Under the pieces are notes generated by a model. It worked only from the letters and a program-made list of their open reading frames with translations, searched no databases and was not told the origin of the DNA. A program made the translations under genes and the position numbers. Positions 1-7,004 of a DNA stretch of 64,000 nucleotides are shown piece after piece (the stretch's first letter is position 1; every line of letters begins with the position of its first letter). Source of the stretch: JACDAN01 sp035535195 (lineage in GTDB: Bacteria; Actinomycetota; Thermoleophilia; Gaiellales; Gaiellaceae); contig DATLQK010000026.1 of NCBI GenBank assembly GCA_035535195.1, positions 1-64,000 of the forward strand, read 5' to 3'.

Positions 1-42
1 GCCGCCATGTTGCGGTGCTTCCGGCCCATCCCGCGAAGCTAG
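1..42 (+). CDS. possible 3' end of an upstream gene
   Basis: Frame 1 is open from the window edge to a TAG stop and encodes AAMLRCFRPIPRS. It may be the tail of a plus-strand gene converging on the MFS permease. It is too short to recognise, and an open stretch this short could be chance. Confidence 0.2.
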   Translation, partial: AAMLRCFRPIPRS

Positions 43-102
43 GTGAGAGTCGGGCGTCCGCCAGCGGCTGTGGGTAAACCGGCACGCTTTCGCGCGCGCT
101 TC

Positions 103-125
103 TTTACGGGACCTGGTCCCGTAAA
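103..125. repeat. perfect 23-bp palindrome over the permease stop codon
   Basis: TTTACGGGACC, one T, then GGTCCCGTAAA: two perfect 11-base arms around one base. The TAA stop of the minus-strand permease lies in one arm. As RNA it could fold with an 8-bp stem and a 7-base loop, so it may be a two-way terminator; as DNA it looks like a protein-binding dyad. The half-site TTACGGGAC followed by GTCCCG recurs near 16289, in front of the XRE-TPR gene. Confidence 0.55.
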
Positions 126-1285
126 GGGCCCTGCAGGAGCCCGCGGAGGCGGAGCATGGCGGCGATGCCGAGGGCCGGGCCGGGGACGAGGAGGACGAAG
201 GCCCACTTCCATCCCACCGCCCCCTCCCAGTACGGGACGAGCCAGATCGTCGCCACCGTGAGGGCGAACCCGACCGCCAGCTGGAGCGCCAGGGCCGTGC
301 CCACGTAGGCCTGGTCCGCGAGCTCGGTCACGAGCGTCGAGAACTGTGCGGAGTCCGCCACGACGGTGAACCCCCAGACGAGCCCGACGACGAGGGCCGC
401 CGCCGCCGACCAGGCGCCTGCCAACCCGACAAGCAGCGCGCACCCGCCCGAAATACCCATCATCAGCGCGGTCGTCTCCGGACGTCCCCACCGATCCCCG
501 AGCACGCCCCCGGCCCAGCACCCCACCGCCCCGGCCCCGATCACGGCGAAGGTCGCATACGCCGCGCCGCTCCCGGGATCGGACACGGCCGAGAAGAACA
601 CGAGAAACCACGCCCACATCGCGTACAGCTCCCACATGTGGCCGAAGTAGCCGAGCGACGCCAGCCGGACCCCTCGGTTCCGCAGCACCCGCCCCGCTTG
701 GCGTGGGTCGAACCGCGCGGCCGGGAACCGGTACGGCCCCTCGGGCACCGCGACGGCCGCGAGCACCCCGCCGGCGACCGTCAGCACCGACGTCGTCGCA
801 ACCACCACCTGCCAGTCGAGGCCGCCGAGCCCGTTGACGAGATGCGGCGCCGCCGAGCCCAGCGTCAGCGCGCCCACCACGATCCCCAGCGCCGTCCCCC
901 GTCCCCGCTGGAACCACGTCGACGCCAACTTGAGCGCCGGCGGATACACGCCGGCGAGACAGAATCCCGTCGCCAGCCGAGCCGCCAGCCCGAGCCGCGG
1001 CCCGTCCGCCGCGAGCAGCAGTGCGTTCGCCCCTGCCGCGCCGAGCGCGCCCGCCAGGATCACCACCCGCGGCGGGAACACGTCCGCCAGGCTCAGCGCG
1101 CTCGAGACCAGCGCACCAGCGACGAACCCGACCTGCACGGCGATCGTCAACCATGCCGCCGCCGTGTCCCCCAGCCCCCAGTCCGCCCGGAGCTGCGGTA
1201 CGACGGCCGTCGCCGAGAACCACGTCGTCATCGAGCACACCAGCGCCACGGACAGGAGCGCCAGCGCCCGCGCTCGGCCGTTCAG
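104..1285 (-). CDS. MFS permease
   Basis: Predicted inner-membrane major facilitator permease of about 390 residues with roughly twelve hydrophobic segments. A central basic loop (FDPRQAGRVLRN) lies after six helices, and a GDRWGR motif of the MFS loop 2/8 type is seen in the second half. No substrate can be assigned. The first ATG/GTG/TTG in frame is GTG at 1249, which would cut into helix 1. The frame stays open to a CTG at 1285 that overlaps the maoC stop as CTGA, and the 12 added residues complete a normal first helix, so I take CTG as the likelier start. It is the last gene of an argR-maoC-permease run. The start is uncertain; the family is secure. Confidence 0.8.
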   Translation of the reverse strand: MNGRARALALLSVALVCSMTTWFSATAVVPQLRADWGLGDTAAAWLTIAVQVGFVAGALVSSALSLADVFPPRVVILAGALGAAGANALLLAADGPRLGLAARLATGFCLAGVYPPALKLASTWFQRGRGTALGIVVGALTLGSAAPHLVNGLGGLDWQVVVATTSVLTVAGGVLAAVAVPEGPYRFPAARFDPRQAGRVLRNRGVRLASLGYFGHMWELYAMWAWFLVFFSAVSDPGSGAAYATFAVIGAGAVGCWAGGVLGDRWGRPETTALMMGISGGCALLVGLAGAWSAAAALVVGLVWGFTVVADSAQFSTLVTELADQAYVGTALALQLAVGFALTVATIWLVPYWEGAVGWKWAFVLLVPGPALGIAAMLRLRGLLQGPLRDQVP

Positions 1286-1680
1286 AGCGGCTCCGTCCAG
1301 ACGAGCGCAGTCCCGTCGAGCACGACCGTCCCGTTCTGGTCGACGATCGTCGTGTTCAGCGTCGTCAGCGGCTTGTCGTCGCGCACCTCGAGCACCTCGA
1401 CCTCGGCAGTGATCTCGTCGCCGGGCCGGACGGGCGCCCGGAAGTTCCAGTCGACGTGGAGGAAGACGCTGCCCGGCCCCGGCAGGTCCTCCGCCACCAC
1501 CGCGTTCAGCAACCCGGAGGTGATGCCGCCCTGGACGATGATGCCGCCGAACCGCGACCCCCGCGCCGCGCCCTCGTCGTAGTGCAGCGGGTTCCGGTCC
1601 CCGGTCAGCTCGGTGAAGAGCTCGATGTCCCGTTCGGTGATCCGCCTGCTCCGGCGGGCGACGTCCCCGACCTCAGCCAA
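1282..1680 (-). CDS. MaoC-type hot-dog dehydratase
   Basis: 132-residue single hot-dog-fold protein of the MaoC/(R)-specific enoyl-CoA hydratase family, whose members hydrate trans-2-enoyl-CoA esters. The hydratase signature is visible as GDRNPLHYD, with the likely catalytic Asp28 and His33, followed by the FGGIIVQGGITSGLL helix that lines the tunnel in this family. It starts with TTG inside the last codons of argR (8-base overlap) and its stop overlaps the permease start, so the three are probably co-transcribed. Why an arginine repressor heads this run is unclear. The substrate is unknown; PhaJ-like, fatty-acid or steroid-side-chain roles are possible. Confidence 0.8.
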   Translation of the reverse strand: MAEVGDVARRSRRITERDIELFTELTGDRNPLHYDEGAARGSRFGGIIVQGGITSGLLNAVVAEDLPGPGSVFLHVDWNFRAPVRPGDEITAEVEVLEVRDDKPLTTLNTTIVDQNGTVVLDGTALVWTEPL

Positions 1681-2173
1681 TGATTTGCCGCAGCTCCTTC
1701 GCGAGCGACGTCGCGCCCGCCTTGTCCGCCGCGATCACGAGGCAGGTGTCGTCACCGGCGAGCGTGCCGACCACGAGCGGATGCGAGAGGCGATCGAGCG
1801 CCCGTCCGATCGCCGGCGCGGAGCCCAGTTCGGACTGCACGACCACGATGTTCTGCGCCGCCACCGCATCCCGGCCGAACTGGGACAGCACCGCCGCGAG
1901 CGCCTCGCGCGGATCTGCGCGCCCGCGGCTGTCCTGCGCGAGGACGTAGCGCGGCCGCCCGAGCTGGTCGTGCGTCTTCTCCAAACCGAGCTCCCGGATG
2001 TCGCGCGAGATCGTCGCCTGGGTCGCCAGGCACCCCTCGGTGGCCAGCGCGCCGAGCAGGTCGTGCTGCGTCCCGATCCGGCGCCTGGAGACGAGACTCG
2101 CGATCAGACGCTGCCGGTCGGCCTTTCCGAACGGGCGCGCATCCGACTGCATAGACGGAGCATAGGTTTCCAA
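1673..2173 (-). CDS. argR: arginine repressor ArgR
   Basis: 166 residues, usual ArgR length. The N-terminal winged helix carries the family recognition element TQATISRDIRELG at residues 51-63. The C-terminal arginine-binding/hexamerisation domain ends with GTLAGDDTCLVI at about 136-147, where the Asp pair contacts L-arginine in known ArgR proteins. It would repress arginine biosynthesis when arginine is abundant. No arg gene lies in the window, so it is detached from its usual operon and instead precedes maoC and a permease with overlapping reading frames. A second ATG at residue 8 is an alternative start. Confidence 0.93.
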   Translation of the reverse strand: METYAPSMQSDARPFGKADRQRLIASLVSRRRIGTQHDLLGALATEGCLATQATISRDIRELGLEKTHDQLGRPRYVLAQDSRGRADPREALAAVLSQFGRDAVAAQNIVVVQSELGSAPAIGRALDRLSHPLVVGTLAGDDTCLVIAADKAGATSLAKELRQIIG

Positions 2174-2200
2174 GCCTCGAAAGCGCGGTAAGTTTCACGG

Positions 2201-2329
2201 GTGCTCCGCAAGCTTTTGTGGACGGCGATCTACAGCATCTTCGGTGCGCTCGCCGCGATCGCGGCGCGGTTCGCCGCGTCGCGCGTCTACCGGATCGCAA
2301 CCGGCGAGGAACCGCCCGCGAAGAAGTGA
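2201..2329 (+). CDS. 42-residue small membrane protein
   Basis: GTG start, encoding MLRKLLWTAIYSIFGALAAI and so on. It has a short basic N-terminus, one helix of about 22 hydrophobic or small residues, and a charged C-terminus ending EEPPAKK. The stop overlaps the next start as GTGA, a coupling arrangement that supports it as a real gene although it is short. It opens a four-gene plus-strand run of small envelope proteins. It loosely resembles the DUF4235-type small proteins that sit beside DUF3618 and Holin-X genes in actinobacteria, but I cannot confirm the family. Confidence 0.6.
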   Translation: MLRKLLWTAIYSIFGALAAIAARFAASRVYRIATGEEPPAKK

Positions 2330-2688
2330 ACAAAGCCGACCAGCTGATCGACCGGGCCGCCGACGGCCTGCGCAAGCTCTCCGACCGCGTCGCGGCAGAG
2401 GGAGGCGTCGCGGCCAAGCTGGCCGATCCGATCGCCGAGGACGCCGCGTTCCTCCGCAAGCTGAAGCCGAGCCTGATCGCCGCCCGGGCCCGGGGACAGG
2501 CGCCGACCAACCAGCCGGCCGGCAGCGACACCCCCGCCGCTCCGAGTCGCCCGCAGATCCCGAACCGCCCGAAGCCGACGAGGAGCGGTGGCCTGAGCCC
2601 GGTGCTCGTGGTCGGGGCCGCGCTCGTCGCCGGCGTCGCAATCGCCAAGTTCATCGACTGGAGGGGCCATGCCCACCCAAGAGACTGA
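2326..2688 (+). CDS. hypothetical protein with C-terminal membrane anchor
   Basis: 120 residues from the GTG overlapping the previous stop. The first 60 residues are a charged helix rich in Lys, Arg and Asp/Glu (NKADQLIDRAADGLRKLSDR). A Pro-rich linker follows at about 62-88, then one membrane helix (SPVLVVGAALVAGVAIAKF) and a short basic tail. It looks like a tail-anchored protein with a cytoplasmic coiled-coil head. It overlaps the Holin-X start by 20 bases, so the two are co-translated. No family recognised. Confidence 0.65.
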   Translation: MNKADQLIDRAADGLRKLSDRVAAEGGVAAKLADPIAEDAAFLRKLKPSLIAARARGQAPTNQPAGSDTPAAPSRPQIPNRPKPTRSGGLSPVLVVGAALVAGVAIAKFIDWRGHAHPRD

Positions 2689-3109
2689 GGTGAGTCTCGG
2701 CACCGCGGTGCACACCCAAGAGACTGAGGTGAGTCTCGGCACCGCCGCGAAGAGCGTCGCCGAGCACGCGAGCTCGATCGCCCGTCTGGAAGTCGAGCTC
2801 GCGCAGATCGAGCTCAAGAAGAAGGTCGCGGCGCTCGGCCTCGGCCTCGGCCTCCTGGGCGGCGCCGTACTCGTGCTCGTCTACGGCGTGGGCTTCCTCT
2901 TCGCGACGATCGCAGCCGCGCTCGCGACGTTCCTGCCCGTCTGGGCCTCGCTCCTGATCGTCACGGTCTTCCTCTTCCTCGTCACCGCCATCCTTGGTTT
3001 CATCGGCGTGAAGAAGGTGCAGCGCGGCAGTCCGCCCGTGCCGGAGCAGGCGATCGACGAGGCGAAGCTCACCACCCAAGCGTTGAAGAGCAATGGCCAC
3101 AACCAATAA
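2669..3109 (+). CDS. Holin-X family membrane protein
   Basis: 146 residues resembling the actinobacterial Holin-X (holin superfamily III) family: an amphipathic N-terminal helix (SIARLEVELAQIELKKKVA), then two long membrane segments at about 50-80 and 85-110, then a short charged tail. Despite the name, members are chromosomal envelope proteins of unknown role rather than phage lysis genes, and no phage gene is nearby. The first 30 residues contain an in-frame duplication of 13 codons (TQETEVSLGTA twice). It overlaps the next gene by 17 bases. Confidence 0.75.
   Translation: MPTQETEVSLGTAVHTQETEVSLGTAAKSVAEHASSIARLEVELAQIELKKKVAALGLGLGLLGGAVLVLVYGVGFLFATIAAALATFLPVWASLLIVTVFLFLVTAILGFIGVKKVQRGSPPVPEQAIDEAKLTTQALKSNGHNQ
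2674..2745 (+). repeat. tandem 39-bp duplication at the Holin-X N-terminus
   Basis: Two copies of a 33-base identical block (2674-2706 and 2713-2745) sit 39 bases, or 13 codons, apart. Each copy holds the small inverted repeat GAGACT...AGTCTC. The first copy overlaps the end of the preceding gene and the Holin-X start region. It looks like a recent slippage or recombination duplication that kept frame. Confidence 0.85.
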
Positions 3110-3380
3110 CCGCTCGACAGAGCAGGTCCGCCTCGAGCTTGAGGCCGAGCGCGAGCAGCTGGCGCAGGCGGTCGACTCTCTGCGCGCCGAGGTGAAGGAA
3201 GCGACTGACGTGAACGCGAAGCTCCGCGCCAAGCTCCCGGTCTTCACTGCAGGCGCGCTCGGAGCGGGCTTCGTGCTCGCCGGCGGGATCGGCGCAACGA
3301 TGCGTCTCGTGTTCCGCCGCGGCCGCGAGGGGAAGGAGAAGGCCCGGTTTGGGCGCTTCTCCTTCGTCGACCGCGACTAG
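3093..3380 (+). CDS. DUF3618-like small membrane protein
   Basis: 95 residues: a charged coiled-coil N-terminus (RSTEQVRLELEAEREQLAQA) with the heptad spacing typical of DUF3618, one hydrophobic segment at about 50-70 (PVFTAGALGAGFVLAGGIGA), then a basic tail. DUF3618 proteins accompany Holin-X in actinobacterial envelope gene clusters, and this one overlaps the Holin-X gene. Function unknown. Confidence 0.65.
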   Translation: MATTNNRSTEQVRLELEAEREQLAQAVDSLRAEVKEATDVNAKLRAKLPVFTAGALGAGFVLAGGIGATMRLVFRRGREGKEKARFGRFSFVDRD

Positions 3381-3403
3381 CGGCCGGCCCCGGCGGTCGC
3401 TGA

Positions 3404-4099
3404 TCAGGTGACCCGGAAGCTGCCCTTCATCACGGCGGCGTGCGGGTCGCAGACGAAGCGATAGCGCCCGCGGCGCAGCGTGACTGTCCACGTCGCCGTC
3501 CCCTTGAACCCGACGGCCGTGCGCTTGTTCACGCCGGGCCCGCGCAGGTGGAAGTTGTGGGCCGACGAGCGGTCGCGGACGACGATCCGGTAGCGGCCCG
3601 CCTTCAACCGGCTCACACGGCTCGTGCCCGACCGCAGCGAGATCGAGCGGCCGGGGCCGACGGTCGCCGTCAGCGTTTTCACCTTCGGTTTCGGCGGCGG
3701 CGGGGAAACCGGCGGCCCTCCACCCGTGGTGAACGTCCCGCGCATCGACGAGAAGTGCGGGTCGCACTGGAACGTGTAACGGGCCTTGTCCTGCAAGGTC
3801 ACCTGCACCGTCCTGGTGCCGATGAAGGCGACATCCGTCGACACGTCCACCCCACCAGGACCCCTCAGATGGAAGTTGTGCAGGTCGGAGTGATCCCTGA
3901 TCTCGATGTCGTACGCGCCCGCCGGCAGGTCAGTGACGGGCGCGCCGGCCGCGGTCCGGAGCGAGATCTGGAAGGCGTCGTTCTGCCCGACCTCGGCGAT
4001 CAGCTTGGTCTGGGCGAAGGCGGCCGCGGGCGACAGGAGCATGGCGGCGGCGGCGGCCGCGAACAGGGCGATTCGAGTTCGTTGAGTCATGACGGGCAT
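3404..4099 (-). CDS. secreted tandem cupredoxin-like protein
   Basis: 231 residues. A signal peptide of about 30 residues ends AAAFAQT, and two similar domains of roughly 90 residues are joined by a Pro-rich linker (PPVSPPPPKPK). Each domain has HNFHLRGPG and then a C-D-P-H-x3-M motif (CDPHFSSM, CDPHAAVM). His, Cys, His, Met in this order are the type-1 copper ligands of plastocyanin-like folds, so each domain may bind one copper for electron transfer outside the membrane. The start ATG has a GGAG five bases upstream. It is divergent from the cyclic-nucleotide-domain gene. Copper binding is inferred from the motifs only. Confidence 0.7.
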   Translation of the reverse strand: MPVMTQRTRIALFAAAAAAMLLSPAAAFAQTKLIAEVGQNDAFQISLRTAAGAPVTDLPAGAYDIEIRDHSDLHNFHLRGPGGVDVSTDVAFIGTRTVQVTLQDKARYTFQCDPHFSSMRGTFTTGGGPPVSPPPPKPKVKTLTATVGPGRSISLRSGTSRVSRLKAGRYRIVVRDRSSAHNFHLRGPGVNKRTAVGFKGTATWTVTLRRGRYRFVCDPHAAVMKGSFRVT

Positions 4100-4145
4100 T
4101 ACGTCTCCATGCGTCCTGTGGATTGAGGGGAATAAGATCGGGCTC

Positions 4146-4562
4146 ATGCTGCGCCACAACGCGAAGGTCGATTTGATCAAGCGAGTACCGCTGTTTGCGG
4201 AATGCTCGAGGAAGGAGCTCAAGGAGGTCGCCGGCATCGCCGACGAGATCGACCTCCGCGAGGGCAAGGAGCTGACGACCCAGGGCAAGCCCGGACGTGA
4301 GTTCTTCGTGCTGATCGAAGGCAGTGCGGACGTGAAGAAGAGCAACCGCCGCATCAACCAGCTCCGACCGGGCGACTTCTTCGGCGAGATCTCGCTCGTC
4401 AAGCAGAGCCCGCGGACGGCGACCGTGGTCGCAACCTCACCGGTGCGGGCGCTCGTGATCACCGACCGCAGCTTCCGATCGTTGATGGAGCACCAGCCGC
4501 AAATCCAGGGCAAGGTGATGAGCGCACTGGCGGCCCGCCTCGGCCCCGACGCCGAGCTCTAG
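4146..4562 (+). CDS. stand-alone cyclic nucleotide-binding domain protein
   Basis: 138 residues forming one cNMP-binding (CAP-type) beta-roll and nothing else: no DNA-binding helix-turn-helix, channel or kinase follows. The phosphate-binding cassette is present as PGDFFGEISLVKQSPRTATV, with the Glu and Arg that contact the ribose phosphate in CAP-type domains. It may be a soluble cAMP/cGMP sensor that partners another protein. The ATG chosen gives a conventional N-terminus (LRHNAKVDLIKRVPLF). The gene is convergent with pheT and the stop codons overlap by four bases. Confidence 0.75.
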   Translation: MLRHNAKVDLIKRVPLFAECSRKELKEVAGIADEIDLREGKELTTQGKPGREFFVLIEGSADVKKSNRRINQLRPGDFFGEISLVKQSPRTATVVATSPVRALVITDRSFRSLMEHQPQIQGKVMSALAARLGPDAEL

Positions 4563-6838
4563 GCCCGCAGCTCCGCGCCGAACCTCGCCTTCAGGGCATC
4601 GACGATCCGCCCGCGCAGACCCGCCGCCTCCTCGTCGGTCAGCGTCCGGTCTGCCGCCTGGAACGCGGCGCGGAAGGCGATCGACTTTCGTCCCGGCCCC
4701 ACTTGCTCGCCGTGGTAGACGTCGAACGGCGTCATTTCGCGCAGCTCGGGCACGGCCTCGCGCGCCGTCGCAACGAGCTCGCCGGCGGCGACCGCCTCGT
4801 CCACCGCGAAGGCGAGGTCCTGCTTCACCGGCGGGAAGGTGACGACGTCCTCGTACTGCGCGTCCCCCGGCGCCACGGCGATGAGCAGGTCGAGATCGAG
4901 CTCGAATGAGCCCCACACGCCTTCGATCAGCGTCGGGTGGAGCTCACCCAGCCACCCTTCGTCGGTCCGCGCGGCCTTGCCCGGATGCAGGAAGCTCTCC
5001 GTCGCCCGCTCGATGCGCGGCCCCGCGCCGACCGCCTCGTAGACGGTCTCGACCGCGCCTTTCGCCCGCCCGAAGCCGCCCTCGACGATCCCGCCGAGGT
5101 GGACCTGCTCCTCGGGAAGCTTGCCGTCGGGCCGGAAAATCCGGCCGATCTCGAAAAGGGCGATCGCCTCGTTCCCGGCAGCGAGGTTCCGCTCCGCGGC
5201 GTCGACTAGGCCCGGCAGCAGCGAGGTCCGCAGCACGGCCTGCTCCTCGGTCATCGGCTCCGGCAGCCCGATCCCGTCGGACGCTGCGGCAGCGGGGACG
5301 AGCGTGGGCGTGTAGGCCTCGCCGAAGCCGGCGCCGACGAGGGCGTCCTCGATCGTCCGCTGCAACCGCTGGGCTCGCGTGAGCGCCCCGGTCATGTGCC
5401 GCCGCAGCGGGAGCGTGAACGGCACCTCGTCGAGCCTGAACCGCGCGACCTCCTCGACGACGTCGATCTCGCGGGTCACGTCGCGGGCCCGGAAGGTGGG
5501 AACCGTGACCGTGCCGTTGTCGACTTCGAACTCGAGCCGGCGGAGGATCTCGGCCTGGTCCCCGGGCGGAAGCTCGAGCCCCACGACCTCTGGCGCGCGC
5601 GTCGGCCGGACCTCGATCACCGGCCGCGGCGGCAGCTCGCCCTGGACGTCCGTGTGCCCGACCCAGCGGGCTCCCGCCAGGTCGATGATCAGCTCGGTCG
5701 CCAGCGCCGCCGCCTGGCCGGCGAGGTAGGGATCGACGCCCTTCTCCCATCGGTTCGAGCCCTCGGTCCGGAGCTTCAGGCGCTCGGAAGTCCGCAGCAG
5801 CCCGTACGGCTCGAAGTTCGCGGCCTCGAGCAGCACCTCTGTGGTCGAGTCCGTGACCTCGGTCTCCTCGCCGCCCATGATCCCGGCGAGCGCGATCGCC
5901 CGCTCGGCGTCGGCGATTACGAGGTCCGACCGCTCGAGCTCTCGGTCGACGCCGTCCAATGTCCGGAGCTTCTCGCCCGACGTCGCGCGCCGCACAACGA
6001 TCCTGCCGCCGCCGAGCGTCGTGTGGTCGAAGGCGTGGAGCGGGTTCCCGAGCGCAAGCATCACGTAGTTGGTGACGTCCACGACGTTGGAGATCGGCCG
6101 CATGCCCGCCGCATGGAGGCGCGCCCGGAGCCAAGTCGGCGAAGGCGCGATCGAGACCTCGCGGCACAGCCGACCGATGTAGCGCGGGCAGCCCTCGTAG
6201 TCCTCGATCGTCACGTCAACGGGCTCGTCGCCCACCTGTTCGGGATCCCGGCCCGGCGGCGGTGCAAGCTCGAGGCCGTAGATCGCCGCGACCTCGCGCG
6301 CAATCCCGTAGACGGAGAGCAGATCCGGTCGGTTCCCCGTCGGCTCGACGTGCAGCACCTCGTCCTGCAGCGGCAGGACCTCGGTGAGCGGTTCGCCTGG
6401 GTCGCCGCCAGCGAGGACGATGATGCCGCTGTGGTCGGTACCGAGCTCGAGCTCGCGCTCCGACAGAATCATCCCGTCGCTGACCGTGCCCCGAAGCTTG
6501 GCGCGCTCGAGCTTCTGGCCGTCCGGGAGCACCGCGCCCGGGAGCGCGACGGCGACGGTGTCGCCGGCGCCGAAGTTCCACGCGCCGCAGACGATCTGCC
6601 TAGGCTCGGGATCCCCGACGTCCACCCGGCAGAGCTGCAGCCGGTCGGCGTTGGGGTGCTTCCCCGCCTCGACCACACGGCCGACGCGGAAGAGGCCGAG
6701 ATTGCCGTCGAGATCCGGCACACCCGTGCGCTCGATCCCCTTCACCTCCGCGGCGGCGATGCTCAGCCGGTCGGCGAGCTCGGACGTCGGCGCGTCCACG
6801 GCGACGTACTCCTTCAGCCAGTGCAGCGGGACACGCAT
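4559..6838 (-). CDS. pheT: phenylalanyl-tRNA synthetase beta subunit
   Basis: 759 residues, normal bacterial length. It is the non-catalytic subunit of the alpha2beta2 enzyme that charges tRNA-Phe. Order of domains: N-terminal region with tRNA-binding EMAP-like fold (about 40-150, including HPNADRLQLCRVDVG), B3/B4 editing domain (about 210-370), B5 domain, core synthetase-like domain, and a C-terminal FDX-ACB domain that binds the tRNA anticodon (VVTFPPVKQDLAFAVDE onward). It lies downstream of pheS but is separated by 166 bases that hold a long imperfect hairpin, unlike the usual tight pheST junction. Confidence 0.95.
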   Translation of the reverse strand: MRVPLHWLKEYVAVDAPTSELADRLSIAAAEVKGIERTGVPDLDGNLGLFRVGRVVEAGKHPNADRLQLCRVDVGDPEPRQIVCGAWNFGAGDTVAVALPGAVLPDGQKLERAKLRGTVSDGMILSERELELGTDHSGIIVLAGGDPGEPLTEVLPLQDEVLHVEPTGNRPDLLSVYGIAREVAAIYGLELAPPPGRDPEQVGDEPVDVTIEDYEGCPRYIGRLCREVSIAPSPTWLRARLHAAGMRPISNVVDVTNYVMLALGNPLHAFDHTTLGGGRIVVRRATSGEKLRTLDGVDRELERSDLVIADAERAIALAGIMGGEETEVTDSTTEVLLEAANFEPYGLLRTSERLKLRTEGSNRWEKGVDPYLAGQAAALATELIIDLAGARWVGHTDVQGELPPRPVIEVRPTRAPEVVGLELPPGDQAEILRRLEFEVDNGTVTVPTFRARDVTREIDVVEEVARFRLDEVPFTLPLRRHMTGALTRAQRLQRTIEDALVGAGFGEAYTPTLVPAAAASDGIGLPEPMTEEQAVLRTSLLPGLVDAAERNLAAGNEAIALFEIGRIFRPDGKLPEEQVHLGGIVEGGFGRAKGAVETVYEAVGAGPRIERATESFLHPGKAARTDEGWLGELHPTLIEGVWGSFELDLDLLIAVAPGDAQYEDVVTFPPVKQDLAFAVDEAVAAGELVATAREAVPELREMTPFDVYHGEQVGPGRKSIAFRAAFQAADRTLTDEEAAGLRGRIVDALKARFGAELRA

Positions 6839-6880
6839 CAGCGGTCACTCCAGTGCCAGCGCCGCGCCGATCGCGCGCGA

Positions 6881-6962
6881 AAAGCCCGCGAGGCAAGGAC
6901 GCAGGGAGCGTTCGTATCCAGAGGATACGGGCGCGACTGAGGACGCCGCGTCGCGGCGCTTT
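6881..6962. repeat. imperfect long hairpin in the pheS-pheT gap
   Basis: Two arms of about 39 bases face each other around AGA. The tip CGTATCC/GGATACG (6913-6919, 6923-6929) pairs perfectly; further out the GCG and AAAGC..CCGCGA segments also match, with mismatched stretches between. It lies in the only large gap of the pheST pair. It could be an mRNA stabiliser, an attenuator or a REP-like palindromic element. Confidence 0.5.
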
Positions 6963-7004
6963 GCAGCCGCGAGCGGTGCGGTGATAGTGCTGGAGGGGCC
7001 GCCA

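Noticed and set aside
2669..3109. Holin as a sign of a prophage
   Set aside because: Holin-X is a chromosomal actinobacterial family; no lysin, capsid, integrase or att-like repeats nearby.
5396..6940. 514-residue plus-strand open frame opposite pheT
   Set aside because: Shadow of pheT in high-GC DNA; rich in Arg/Asp/Pro, no domain pattern, pheT is certain.
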